Source: Argentina anserina
Taxonomy: Eukaryota; Streptophyta; Magnoliopsida; Rosales; Rosaceae
NCBI RefSeq assembly: GCF_933775445.1
Contig: NC_065876.1
Coordinates: forward strand, 24,738,001 to 24,802,000
Length of the DNA stretch: 64,000 nucleotides
Reading direction: 5' to 3'
Positions 1 to 11,532 of the stretch are shown here, one piece after another. The number at the start of each line of letters is the position of its first letter. Within the stretch, counting starts at the first letter, position 1. The translations under genes were made by a program, and so were the position numbers. Under the pieces are notes generated by a model. The model was not told the origin of the DNA and made no database searches. It was given only the letters and a program-made list of their open reading frames with translations.

Positions 1-316
1 TGCAGAAATATAGTAGAACTACCATTCAATGGTTGGAACAGTACATTTTTTATATAACTGAATGCAACACAGATTTATTCCATACACCATCTCAATCAGG
101 AATTGAGCAATTAGTATACTATAAAGGCATCGGGGACTTTGCGCAGCATATAATCAGATTCACTATTCTATTATTGCAATCAATATAATAAAAAGGATGT
201 GCAGGGTGAAGGAAAGCTATTTTAATACATGTAGCTGAGGCTGAGCACATGCAGCGGCTGTTCCGTGAGTCCTTACATCAAGTGGAGTCTTTTTCAACCA
301 CTTGACTTATCTAGAT

Positions 317-465
317 CTCAAATTCCTAAATTTGATGGAGGTGATAAGGATATAGGTGGATAGCTCAAGCGAAACTAAATCTTTTCTTTTTTGATCGAAA
401 AGTGAAGCTAATTCTAGTGACAAAGGATGGTCTTGGAAAAGCAGAAAACGGGACTTTATTATAAT
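317..465 (+). pseudogene. Possible Ty3-type gag relic
   Basis: A short stretch reads like the conserved gag start of plant Ty3 retrotransposons: a phrase resembling PKFDGGD, then, after one frameshift near 350-356, WIAQAKLNLFF and a few more residues. In the family this is usually FDGxDPxGW followed by an aromatic-rich helix. There is no surrounding LTR, primer site or longer reading frame, so at best it is a fossil. The rest of 1-635 shows no recognisable gene, and the expected final Aux/IAA exon was not found there. Confidence 0.3.
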
Positions 466-635
466 CAATATAATACTGCCAATGGTGACTTACTCACTCA
501 TCTAGACTCTTCACACTCACCTGACTCTCCAAGATATATATCACATTTGTTGCAGAGGGCCTCTTACCAGCCATGCGGATTCTGCAGTTGCTCATATAAA
601 TAACAAAAATTAAATAAAATCCATGAAATACTTAC

Positions 636-3600
636 CAAGGCCAATGGCATCTGAGCTTTTCATTATCCTCATCCTTTTGCAGGTATCGATAAACATCCTG
701 TCAAAAGATATTTTGTCCTTTTGCTTTTAGATAAAACCTTGGGAAAAAAAAATCTATGCAATACAACACAATGTAAACAAGAGCACCGGTCCAAGAAAAA
801 CAGACACGGAGACACATCACGATTTCCCCAAATGGCGGGAAACTACCACAACACATGCATATGGAAAATGCTCTCAATTTGAAATATTGCAACCACAGTC
901 ATGTAGGAAGTTGGTACTGATAAATGAAGCCAGATGATACTCTCAAAATACAATCTTTCTAATTCAGGCTTCCTGGTTCAAGTGTTCCTTTTGTACCTTA
1001 ATGCGGAAGCTGTTCCTCAGTAGGGTCAGATAATAAGGCACCTACTTCTCTCTTTGATAATGATAAAATACAAAGGTGACACCAATATAGGCAAATAGTT
1101 ATTAAATACTTTTTATGTAACATAGGCAATGCATTTGGAAACAAAACAATGACACCTTGATGGTTTACAGATACAAGACAATTATCCTATCTTGGTGAGT
1201 AAATACTTGATGCCAATGGCAGAGGCATGTTGAACCCTAGTGGGTCACATGGCCCCGTTTGCATTTTGGATATATAAACTTGATAGTGCTCTAGCCGGAA
1301 TAAGCTGTTCTGCCCCAGTGGTTGAGGCTTATCATTGCTTGGTGCAGGTCCTGCTGCAAGTCCCCGGTTCAACACTTTTAGCCAGCAAACAATTATATCA
1401 TTTTTCCAAAGATTAATTTTTTTACTTTTTATCAACAAAACACCATTAACATTAATTATTATTTCATACCTTTCTTTCTTCTGAGAAAATTCATACCCAT
1501 CCATTCATGCAAAGTTCGATCATTGAAGGTTTGATTAAGCCTTGATTGGTATATATATATATATATGCAATTGGAAAAAAAAATGGGGAAATTGACAGTT
1601 TCAACAAAAATACCTTAAAAAATTGGCCAATTCAATTTCCTATGTCCATTTCAATTTTTACCTGTATAATTACATTATTACCCTGCTCTTTTCTTTTCAA
1701 CTGCTCCTCTCAGATCTCTCACCTCTCTCTCCTTCTCTCTCTCGTGCAACACCGAAGCCAAGGTTTGCATCCCAAATATCTCTCTCTCACCACCGCTGTA
1801 GCATCTTATTGAGGTCGACGAGCTAGGGATACTGAAGCAGAAAAGTAAGGTATCTGGAGAATTGCTTTCTTTTATTGATTTGGTTCATGATGATTTTGGC
1901 CGCTAGATCCCTCCCGATGTACATCTCCTTCATGATTTCAAGCCCAATGAGGTCCTCATCCCACTCCCGGTCTCCTGCTGTCTCAATTAATCCCTAGATG
2001 GCATGATCTAGAGTGGGTGATAAGCTAGGTTCATGATTCACTCCATGATTAAGATAGTTTAAATAGTCGGGTTTATGAAAGTGTATACAGAAAAGGTAAA
2101 ATTCACCTATCTCTTTCGATTCAATGTTGGTTGCTTTCAGTACTGTTTGTATTGTATTTTGATGAACAACTGGTTGCTTTAATACCACTATGAGGTAATA
2201 TTTCATTACTGAATGGTAATAACATATTTATAAGGACTTAGTAATGTATTATTGTTGGTTACTAGGGGTAACATATTGTTGGTTAGTAACACAATTACTG
2301 AGGCCATTACCAGGGGTCAGTAATGGAATTACTGGGTGTCAAGTAATGCCATTACTGGGGGTCAGAAACACAAGTATTGGGTGTCAGTAATGCCATTACT
2401 GGGTCAATAACATAATTACTAGGTCAATAATTTATTCCGGCGACCGGAATCCGGCGGTAGGTGGCTGGAGTTTGGTGACGGGTGATCGGAGTCCGGCGAG
2501 GTTCCGGCAAAGTGTCATTTTTCATCAGCTTTCTCTATAAATGAGTGTTTAGATAGATGAGAGTAAAATATTCTTAAAACCATGATTTTTGTACTAATTG
2601 GGCAAATGTTAGTTTACCTTGGGTTTAAATTGTCACATTTTGAACTTTGTCATTGAAATGGGCGATTAGAGGGTTAAATTAGTATGAAATGGTCATTTTC
2701 ACAAAAAAAAATATTATTGACTTTATCCTAATTCATTCTAATTTTTATTATTTTCAAGACTAATTTTTAATTAGACATAAGTTTTTGTAAATTTTTAGTT
2801 TACAGAATACAAAATCACAATTTGTGTAAATGGCTGTAGGTTCTAAATTCCAACGTGCCTCAAGTGGACAGGCACCCTATATATATTACCTAAATGACGG
2901 TCCTAACAACAAGAGTTCCAATAGAATAAACATTAATGCATTCTCTGATACCTCTAAGGTCCTTGCCTTGCTTGATGTGTGCACAGAAGCTAACTTAGAA
3001 ACTATTTCCAAAATTTCTATTCACTTCAATATGTATCCAATAGACAAAAGGCAATAATCGCAACAGATTTCATCCTATGCAAAAGCTAATTATTTATTAG
3101 AATGGTGACGGTTATTTAGCTTTGGCATCAATAGCAAGCCAACCATGTGTAATTAGCAAAAATGATTATAAGAGGCACAAATGTGCCACTGAATAAGAAA
3201 CTTACTCCCATGGGACATCACCCACAAGCATCCAGTCACCATCTTTGTCCTCGTAGGTTAGGACATATTCTGAGCCATGAAGGAGGTCCTTCAGCCTGCT
3301 TTCACTAATCTCTCTGCCCAGAGCTCCATGAGATCCATATTGACCTGAAATTATACCAACACAGCAGTAACTGGATCCATGCAATATCCATGCAAACGTA
3401 GCAAATTTAAAAGTTAAACACTGAATTAAATGCAGGAAACATATACGCAGGTAAAATGACCAAGATCTATGTATAAAAATTGAATCTTGGCAATAGCTCA
3501 CCTATAGTAAAACAGCTGAACATCTTCTCAAGAGCAGAAGAAAGTTCCTGGTATGCAGAATAATGTTTCAAATCTACTTTCCTTAAATAAGGAGCACCAT

Positions 3601-4525
3601 CCATGCTGACTTTGACATATAGAGCACCAGGTCCTGCTTTTCCACCTACTTCCTCCGCATTCTTCGACACAGAGGCCAACGAGTTCTTCCTGAATGATCT
3701 TATAGGTGGCCAACCCACAACCTGCGCCCTGATGTACAAGAAATTTAACAATCCAATGTCATTGTTAGGGCCAAATTTATTACCAAAATTTACATTGTTA
3801 CACCAACTTTTTCTAACAGTTACTTGGTAGCAGGTGCACTATTGGTAACAGTATGATTTGGCCTGGTTTCTTTGGCAGTATGAGGGTCCTCTTGTACTAT
3901 CCTTTGTGGTGCTATCTCATTCATTTTGGGTTCCTGAGTACCAAGATTCCCAAGTAGAGATCCAGTTTTTAATCCCAAGTTTGGAGAAGGCCTTGGCGAC
4001 AGCAACAAGTTTACCTCTGTATTGGCATATTTGCCCTGCAACATAAATAGGGAGGTACAAACATATGTTATACTAAACTTAAAGCAAATACAACCTATTC
4101 TTTCCAAGTTTTCACGACGAAATTGTGTTCACCTCAGTGATCTCATCCATTGCTTCAGAGAACCCTCTCTTGTTTCCTGAAACAACTGGTTTTTGCAATG
4201 AACCCTTTACAGAATGTAATGGAAAAAGGGGCTTCTCATCGAGTTGAGTGGAGACCAGCCTCAATTCCGAGTCTCTCTCAGGAGACTGGGATCCAGGAAT
4301 CCCTAGCCTAAGTTCCGTAGCTTTTATGTTTAGTCTACTTTTACTTCCATCTACATTGGAGACTTTTGAACTGTCAACTGAAGAGCAATCAGATAATCCC
4401 ATGTAATTTCTCTCCTTCAAATCTGAGCTGTTAGGACACACACTCTCCATAGAAAGTGAGGAGGATAATGCAGTAACATCACTCCTACCTTCCTCCTCCC
4501 CAGCACCGAGCAGTGGTTGTGACAT
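636..4525 (-). CDS. IAA8: Aux/IAA auxin-response repressor, IAA8/IAA9 type (last exon not found)
   Basis: A nuclear repressor that binds ARF transcription factors and is degraded through TIR1/AFB when auxin is present. Five exons are read on the minus strand: 4525-4133, 4035-3824, 3728-3502, 3344-3206 and 697-636, all with GT-AG junctions and matching phases, giving 344 residues. Domain I (LRLGIP) is at about 72-77, the degron GWPPIR at 207-212, the PB1 lysine in YVKVSMDG at 241, and the acidic face [16 protein letters not shown] at 308-323. The N-terminal [17 protein letters not shown] favours IAA8 over IAA9. The EAR-type core is LxLxI rather than LxLxL. The final short exon (usually APRAMEK-like) is not visible at 1-635; unspliced read-through would add only eight residues. 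The start is the first ATG in frame with a long conserved N-terminus. Intron 4 spans 698-3205 and is packed with repeats. Confidence 0.93.
1290..1445 (+). mobile_element. tRNA-derived SINE-like sequence in the Aux/IAA intron
   Basis: AGTGGTTGAGGC near 1316 resembles a Pol III A box, and CCCCGGTTCAAC near 1363 resembles a B box, spaced about as in a tRNA. The segment lies in Aux/IAA intron 4, antisense to the gene. Neither a clear tail nor a target-site duplication could be seen, so the limits are approximate. It could be a chance tRNA-like sequence. Confidence 0.35.
1585..2702. mobile_element. Non-autonomous Mutator-like element (1118 bp) in Aux/IAA intron 4
   Basis: The left end begins GGGGAAATTGACAGTTTCA. 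The reverse complement of the right end begins GTGAAAATGACCATTTCA, so the termini are imperfect inverted repeats. Both sides are flanked by the same string of nine A plus T (1575-1584 and 2703-2712), which fits the 9-10 bp duplication of Mutator-type insertion, although a poly-A target makes the match weaker evidence. No transposase is present. Inside are a CT-rich stretch, a short segment around 1812-1985 that could be a captured gene fragment, and a minisatellite. Confidence 0.6.
2225..2435. repeat. Degenerate minisatellite of about 23 bp with a palindromic core
   Basis: Successive units vary around AGTAATGCCATTACTGGGTG; the core AGTAATGxCATTACT is nearly self-complementary. About six to eight degenerate copies lie inside the Mutator-like element in the Aux/IAA intron. 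Confidence 0.65.
2713..3205. other. Remainder of Aux/IAA intron 4
   Basis: AT-rich intronic sequence up to the splice donor of exon 4. A 75-codon open frame at 2830-3057 has no recognisable domain and is treated as chance. Confidence 0.6.
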
Positions 4526-5722
4526 CAAAATTCAGACAAGAAAATTCCACCCGGTTTGCAACCTGTTATACGTGATGAAATATCTTCAGAAAAACACCGA
4601 TAGTACAGAAGTACATAACTCAGAATCTTAAAATGGACATAGAAGCAAACGCAATACAATCAACACCAGCTGTCCACCCTTGATTCAATGAGAAATCAAA
4701 TCCAGCAGAGACAATAGAAAGATTAAACTTGAAATGACCCTTTATTAAACAAGCATTCCTTAAGACACAAATAATCCTATTTTGTTTCAAGAACCGTCTT
4801 ACAAGCAACACCACCAAAGAAAAGAGAGAAACTAGTAACACATAATGAAAAGTTCAGCACATTCTCACTACAATATTAAGTGGATAAATGATAAAATTGA
4901 ACTTCGCGAAGCTAGAGTTTTCCAATCTTTACATTCCTAATAAAAGGGTTACATATCTAATAAAAAAAAGAGATGTATATGACTGTGATATTATCAGTTT
5001 GGCATAGAATATGAATTAAGTCAGAGCACTGAAGCACGACAAGGAGTAATCTCTAATTAAGTTGCAAACACCACAGTTCCAGAAGGATAATGCAGAACAA
5101 AATATCCAAGAGATACCCAGATCTAAGGAAACAGTACCAAAAATGATAGTGATCCACTACTAGTTTAACATCGAATGCATGTACACAAATACACAAAAAG
5201 AATTAAAGAAACTTACTTATCTCAATCAAAAGTGAGAAACCCAGAAACATTATCCACCAAGTCACACAGAGCATACCCGCTAACAAAATAAAAACAAAAT
5301 ATTGATGCATTTCCTAAAAGCCATAACAAAGAACCAAAAGGAAAATAAATACACAATCCACAATGAAAACCTTGAATTCATGCATTCTATGAAAGTAGAG
5401 ATTAAAAACCCAGAAACCCAGTAAATTAAAAACTACTAACTGGATGGAAAATAATGCAAATTCAGAGCTGTATATGTTACCTGCACTTCCTTCCCTTCAA
5501 AGCCACACCACAGCAGGACAAAGATAAAAGATGGAAACTTTGACTGAAAACCAAGACAAGTGTCACTGAAATTGAAAGATTACCGGAAAATATTAGAAAA
5601 TCCGGGTCAAAATGATGCCTGAGATGATAAAAAAGCAAACACATTTACCTGAAAGAAGATGCAGATCAGAAAGCCCAGAACTTTGACTTGAAGAGGGTCT
5701 TTTGGTTTTGAGCTGACAAAGA

Positions 5723-5725
<3 letters not shown>

Positions 5726-5768
<43 letters not shown>
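5726..5768. repeat. (AG)n microsatellite in the Aux/IAA 5' leader
   Basis: About 21 uninterrupted AG units; on the transcribed strand it is a CT tract. Confidence 0.95.
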
Positions 5769-5770
<2 letters not shown>

Positions 5771-5881
5771 AAGGACCCTCCATTCGGCACAAAGCAACAC
5801 ACAAGTGAGAGAGAAGCTGGTTTTGTTGTCTGATGTGAAACAATAGAAATAGAATAAAGACTATTAAAATTTAAAACCAAG

Positions 5882-5887
5882 TGTCTC
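5882..5887 (+). promoter_or_regulatory. AuxRE-like TGTCTC
   Basis: A full TGTCTC hexamer, the classical ARF-binding element, lies just upstream of the CT-rich leader. Aux/IAA genes are commonly auxin-induced through such sites. A single hexamer is expected by chance every few kilobases, so its placement is the main support. Confidence 0.4.
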
Positions 5888-6751
5888 CCCTAAACAGTTG
5901 AAAAAAGCTTTCCTCTTTTTTCTTGCTCCCCCTCCTTTCTGTGTGTTCTCATATTTTATTCCTCTTTGGACTCCCTAAATTCTATTTAAATATTCTTTTT
6001 CTGATAAAAGAAATGTGATGGTATATCCATCTTTTATAATGTCAACGATTTTTTATGTGACCAAAAGAAATGTAACATCTAATCTTATTTTAAGGAGAAT
6101 AAAAGAATTGAGACGGCAATATGTAAATATGTAATTAGAAATGAATAATGAATTAGATTGGCCGAAAAATTGAATTATTTTTTGTGAAAACAATTCTCAT
6201 TATTTCATCAGGTAACTGTGAACGCATAAATTTGTATGCTCTGAACAACTATGTCCAACTATGTTGTGTTTTACGAATTTTAAGTCATAATTTTCTATAA
6301 ATTTTATATTATAGTCAATTAATTACTGAAAATATAACGAATAACGAATAACGGATAACGGCTTAATACAATTGAGTAGTTGTGACTTTGATTAGTTAAA
6401 ATACGCAAGAGAAGCAACCAAATGGCTCATACGTACTATCACCGGATGGGCTTTGAAGATGGTGCAAGCTATGTTTTGTTAGGAAGACATATCCTTTTCC
6501 AAAATTATTGATGTAAGCAGATGATGTTATTATTGAAGTACAATATTTTCAATGAAATAAAACAAGAAAAAGATAGTAATGCAATTATCCCCTTATTTTA
6601 TAGCAGAATCAAATGTTTAAGTAGATTCGATCCAGCATAATAGTCTAAGCAGTTCATTCCAGACAAGTTCTAAAAACATGTTATAATTTGAACAAAGAAT
6701 TAGTGCAACTTTATTTAGAGCCATGAACCCTAAAAATTTTCTTTCTTTAAT

Positions 6752-8091
6752 GAGATAATTAGACATAAACCCAATTTTGAAGCCCCCATTTAAATCTAGA
6801 CCCACACTCAAAAGTTTTTTCAATCTAAACCCAAATTAATTATTTTAATCTAATATTTTTATAACAAATATTTTTCATTTAGAATGGTTTCACTTTTTTA
6901 CCCTCTAGGTTGAGAAATTGAAACTCCTCCTTAAAATTATTTTTGACCAACTTTCTAATTTAGTTAACATTTAATTGTATCTATCATAAATGAAAATTGC
7001 AATTTCATTTTGGAGAAATTTGAGAAAATCGAGTATCAACATTAATTTAGAGAAATTATATAATATACAAGAGTGAAACAAATGTATGATTAAATGAATT
7101 TTGATCTTATTTTCTTATTTAAGACGATTACTTATTTGAATTTGTCATAATGAGCCTTAAATTTTGCCTTAGTTCTTGTTTCTCCATCTCTTGATGTCTA
7201 TTTAGCTTCTTATCACTTTATGTTATCAAAGATTTTTTTCATATATTTGGAATATACTTTTTATTCTCCCACCTATTCAGTAGATTGAAAGCACCTATCA
7301 TAAATCAAAACAACCCTACACACTATAATTTAAAGAACATAATGAAATCCTCATAATTGCTCAATTCCAACACTATGGATGCAGATCTTACTACATACTA
7401 AACAATTATCCACTTTACGTATACATGTTAAACAGATGCAAATCATGTTACCTACTAAGTATATTTTAATGCTCTATATAATAGAACTTTTTACCTCAAC
7501 CTTAGATTCATAACAAAACCATACCTACTCTACAGATACAAATCTAAACCAAATTGTGAAACTCACATACTCAATAGAATTATGAAACCTACAAATCTCA
7601 ACCAATACACAAGTAACCATATGAATTCTCTCACATATTTAGCAGACTTAAAAAAAACATACATATTTCGTAGAATCACGTACTTCACTAAACAATAAGG
7701 ATTATGTTTTTTACCGGTTTCATAGATTCTTCAGATTTAGCAAATACACACACACATTGAAAACATAGAATAACAAAAATACCTACTCTAAGGTAGTACT
7801 TGGGTAAGAGATTTAGAGGTGATAAGGAATTTCAAAAATGAAGGGATTTCAAGGTGAATGGATTAATATAAAGTGATGAGATATTAAATTGAAGCTACAA
7901 TTAAGAAATTTAGAAACATACCAATGTATTTGTAATAGTGGCAAATAAAGTAATTTTCATCAAGAACAATTTATATTTTTTATACCAAATAATTCTTATT
8001 TTATTTCTTATTTAACCTAAACTGAAAGAGTTTTAATGATGGGTTTAGATTAAAAATAGTGTTGATTTTTGAGTCTATAATCAATTACACC
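6752..8091. mobile_element. AT-rich Mutator-like non-autonomous element (1340 bp)
   Basis: The ends form a loose inverted repeat: the left end runs GAGATAATTAGACATAAAC and the inverted right end GGTGTAATTGATTATAGAC, both continuing into similar text containing AATCTAAACCCA. They are flanked by an identical 9-bp TTCTTTAAT at 6743-6751 and 8092-8100. The interior has no coding frame or transposase motif. The TSD is AT-rich, so coincidence is not excluded. Confidence 0.55.
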
Positions 8092-8100
8092 TTCTTTAAT

Positions 8101-8950
8101 TTGGTCACTCGGTAGCTTAAATCTTCAAGGTTGCCACTTTTATAGCGTGCTTCGTTATGTTTCTTACTCAGAAGCATTAGATCGAGCGATGCTTATTGTC
8201 ATGAGTTAATGTGTACCTTGTCACTTAAGCAATGGCTGCAATGCCATCATGACAGATGTTGAAAGACACATTACGATTGAATACTAGCACTCACTACTTC
8301 AAATTGAATCATAACCAAAAAGGAAAGGAAAAACAAAACTCAAATGGAATCCATCTATTGTAAAAGCTGAGGCTGAATCCCAACATCCATCTGATTGGGA
8401 TGAGATTCTTGTTAGGCATCAGATCATATCAGACCATGCATGCTACTGCGATCCCTTGGCAGAAACCAAACCAAACCAAAGGAACAACTAACTACTTGCA
8501 TGAATTAGGAAACCATGGGATTTATTCATTACCTGAAGGAATCTGGTTTTTCATAGTGCATAACAGGGGCACATGCACATTGTGTGTCCATATATTGGAA
8601 TCCCACCAAACCTGTCCAATTTCTAACACAGTGACGATTCCTGATTCATTATTTCATAGTTTGTGATTCACACTCAGGACGTGTCTCCATGTTTTTCTGC
8701 AGCTATGTGGTAATATGGGTGCTCTTTACTTTAACTCCACTAGCTAGTTTTCAATTTTTCATCGTTCTGCCCTAAAACCAAGAATCCTCTTGGGGTCGTG
8801 TCCAACAAGTTCTGGGCAGTGATCGATGCCTATTCTTTTATTCATATTTGGTGGTGAAGGAAAAGGACTGCTGCAGCTAATGCAGAAATGAAACTACGCT
8901 TCAATTTTCATTTCAGAATGGGCATGCGTTTGATCATGTTGCCCTCCAAT
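8101..8950. other. Intergenic, nothing recognised
   Basis: No conserved coding frame, RNA gene or clear repeat structure was seen. Short frames in the 8400-8670 area have no domain. Confidence 0.6.
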
Positions 8951-8959
8951 TTTTGAGAC

Positions 8960-9460
8960 CTAAGAGCAAGTTCACCGGTGATATATTGCCCGGCACCAGC
9001 TCACTTTTCTGACCCAGGTCAATGAAAAACTAAAGTTGCAGCTTCCACCAATACCAGGTCAATTGCACAGTAAATGATCCAAGGCCCCCTCTTGGGTCAA
9101 GTTTCTGACCCAAGCAAGATAAATTGATGACCCGGGTCTCCAATGTGGCCCAAAGAAAATAGGGAAAACTGACGCCAATAGGGGAGAAAATACCTCATTT
9201 GCGTGTCTTGTATCGTCTAAAAGAGAGTAGTGTGTGAAACCCAATTTTTTGTCTTTTATAGAGCATGTAGTGGTGAGGTGTCATAGAGCTGTTGGTTTTC
9301 TTAAAATTGGTGACCAACGTGCAAATCATCCATAGAGTGAACCAGATTTTTATGGCAACGGCAATATTACAACGGTAAGAAAAAAAATTCCTATAAATAC
9401 CTCACACTCTCTTTTACCTCCCACACCTAAAAAATGAAGTGTTCTGGAATGGTCCAAGAT
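8960..9460 (+). mobile_element. Possible 5' flank of a PIF/Harbinger element
   Basis: Repeated GACCCAGG/GACCCGGGTC phrases, then CAACGGCAATATTACAACGG followed by a CCTATAAATACC core promoter, resemble the non-coding 5' part of plant Harbinger elements recalled from other genomes. The Harbinger coding relics begin 1.2 kb downstream. The link is inference; no terminal inverted repeat was proven. Confidence 0.3.
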
Positions 9461-10635
9461 CATCGTGGTCCAAACATGTCGGGGTCACGTGTCAGCATTT
9501 TATTGGGTCTAGCAGATCCAACTAACGGATGAAATGGTTAGTCACTGTTTAATGTTTTTGTTTGTTTGAATTTGTAATTTCAATTCAAGCCGACCGCAAA
9601 AGCTTCATTCTTCATGCCCAACAATCCGGTGAAGATCTTCGAGGTATGAATGGAAACTTGACTTGAGCTGCTTTTTGTGATTTTTCGCTGGTTGGATGTT
9701 TTGCAGTTCATCTCTTTATGGTGCAGATGTGTTCATTCTGAAAATTGGGTTGTCCATTAATGGACCTGGAAATCTAGTATCTCAGTTTGATGATTTGAAT
9801 TTTTAATGTCATGAATGGTATGCATATTGCTTCACAAGTGAATGATGAACTTGATCCATTTTCCTACTTTAGGGAATTGTAATGCCATGGTCTCTGAATT
9901 TCGAATCAATCTACCTAATTTTAGGATCAGTCATAAACACCAACCTTCTGAAAAATTATGGATAACTTCACCATCCATGCAAGACATGTATATGACTCTA
10001 GTACCATGCACTATGTCACAACAATCCTTTCCTTCCATCTCCAATGGTCTTTACGGCGATGAATATACCTTAATTTCGGTGGTGGAATCTGCACTCGGCT
10101 ACCACTTGACGAACATGGCCACAAACCACGCGGAGCTGCTCTTGCATAACTCGTAACAGTCTTCATCTTCCTTCAAGATTGGAGATAATTTTATCCTATC
10201 CAGCTAGTAATCTGGGCAAACAAACGCAGCCAATAACTGCAAGTCCCAAATCGCGAAGCCTCCAGAGGACAAGGAGAAGCCTGGAATATGGATCATCATC
10301 GCCACGCCCAGGTAGAATGGAGCCACGTGCAACCCCACCTCTCATTTTTACGGTAAAAAGAATTCTTACCAGTGTAACTGTATTGCTACAGTGATAAACG
10401 GCGAAAAACATTGGACCATGATGGTACGGGACCAGAGCAGAAAGCTCCCTAAAAAATTTAAGCTTAGTTTGTTACTATCTTTTGTCGCTCTTCTATATCT
10501 TTCCTCTTCTAAAGAGCACAAGACTTGTGGAAAGCTAAGATAATGAAAACAAGAAAGGTCAAATCGTGGACAAGAGAATTCAATAGTCTTCAATGTTATA
10601 AAATATTGAAGGGCTTTCAGCAATTTTGTGATATT
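9461..10635. other. Unassigned stretch between Harbinger-like parts
   Basis: Contains a 104-codon open frame (9842-10156) with no recognisable domain and atypical composition. It may be internal Harbinger sequence or a separate insertion. Nothing firmer can be said. Confidence 0.4.
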
Positions 10636-10685
10636 CCGACCGTACCCCTATAGAAGCAAGTCAAAGGAGGCACACACAACCGTCG

Positions 10686-11349
10686 GTGGATGATTCTCAT
10701 GTCAGTTTAGACACTAATACAAATGTGGTGCTTCCCGCGTCAACTCCTGATTGTTTGGTTAGATCTCAAGGGAAGAAGGTTGCGAAAGAAGCTATTCGGA
10801 AAGGGGAAAGAGTTGCAAAGGATGGGCACCCTATGACATCTGCTGTGGAAACTATAGCTGCCACCCAAACATCAATGATGTCAAAGATTGAGAAACACGA
10901 TGAGGAATATGCTCGTCTTCTTCATGAACAAGAACAACGAGATTCACTTCGTTTGCAAATGGAAATGCGAAATGAGGCATTTAAGATTCAAGAAAGGAAA
11001 GAAAGAATCATGGGGATGAATACAAGTAATATGTCACCAATGAAAAAGGTATATTGACAACGAAAACAAAAGTTAATTGTAGAAAAAGAAGAGAGGTATG
11101 CAACCGGTGGATTGATTTCACATTCACTTTTTGGTTGTGAATATTATCCACAATATCCGCAATCACCTTTTACCCATCGATTCACCCAACCAAACTTCAC
11201 CGGTGGATACTCTCCATAATCTCCACAACCACATTTCAGTGGAGTTCCTTCACCTTTCACTATAAATGAAGGCACCAACCCTTACTCGAGTGATGACCCC
11301 TCAAACACAAATTGGATTGAAGATGAAGAAGAAGATGAGAAAAATTAGG
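10686..11349 (+). pseudogene. PIF/Harbinger ORF1 relic (NAM-associated domain)
   Basis: The reading frame holds a RSQGKKVAKEAIRKGE motif like the RPxGRKxAKExxRK signature of the plant NAM-associated/ORF1 family, then a long charged helix (IEKHDEEYARLLHEQEQRD) and an acidic C-terminus ending DEEEDEKN. This protein usually pairs with the Harbinger transposase and has a trihelix/Myb-like N-terminus. Here the N-terminus is missing and the frame is broken by TGA at 11055-11057 and TAG near 11218. It lies tail to tail with the transposase relic, as in intact elements. Confidence 0.65.
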
Positions 11350-11532
11350 AACTATGTAATTTAATATGCTTATTCTAATGTTTTACAGTTGCCAGATATG
11401 TAAAATTAATGAGTTTACATTAAAAAGAAAAGGAGGGTAAAAATAATACACTTGCAAATAAACACACACAAACTTATGAAAACCACACAAAAATAAAAAT
11501 ACACAACTAAAATACCAATTTGGGACCTAAAT

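Larger units (their letters stand above)
4526..5990 (-). promoter_or_regulatory. 5' leader and proximal promoter of the Aux/IAA gene
   Basis: Between the start codon and the presumed promoter lies about 1.2 kb without a coding frame. A likely 5' UTR intron runs from a donor near 5480 (GCAG|GTAACA on the minus strand) to an acceptor near 4560; this is inferred from splice-like signals only. The outer leader carries a long CT tract (GA on the plus strand, 5726-5768), common in plant 5' leaders. A TATA-like TATTTAAATAGAAT lies at about 5980-5994. Confidence 0.45.

Noticed and set aside
1335..1355. Fourteen-base match to the core of miR168 (GCTTGGTGCAGGTC)
   Set aside because: The ends differ from miR168 and no long hairpin with a star strand surrounds it; the tRNA-like context explains it better.
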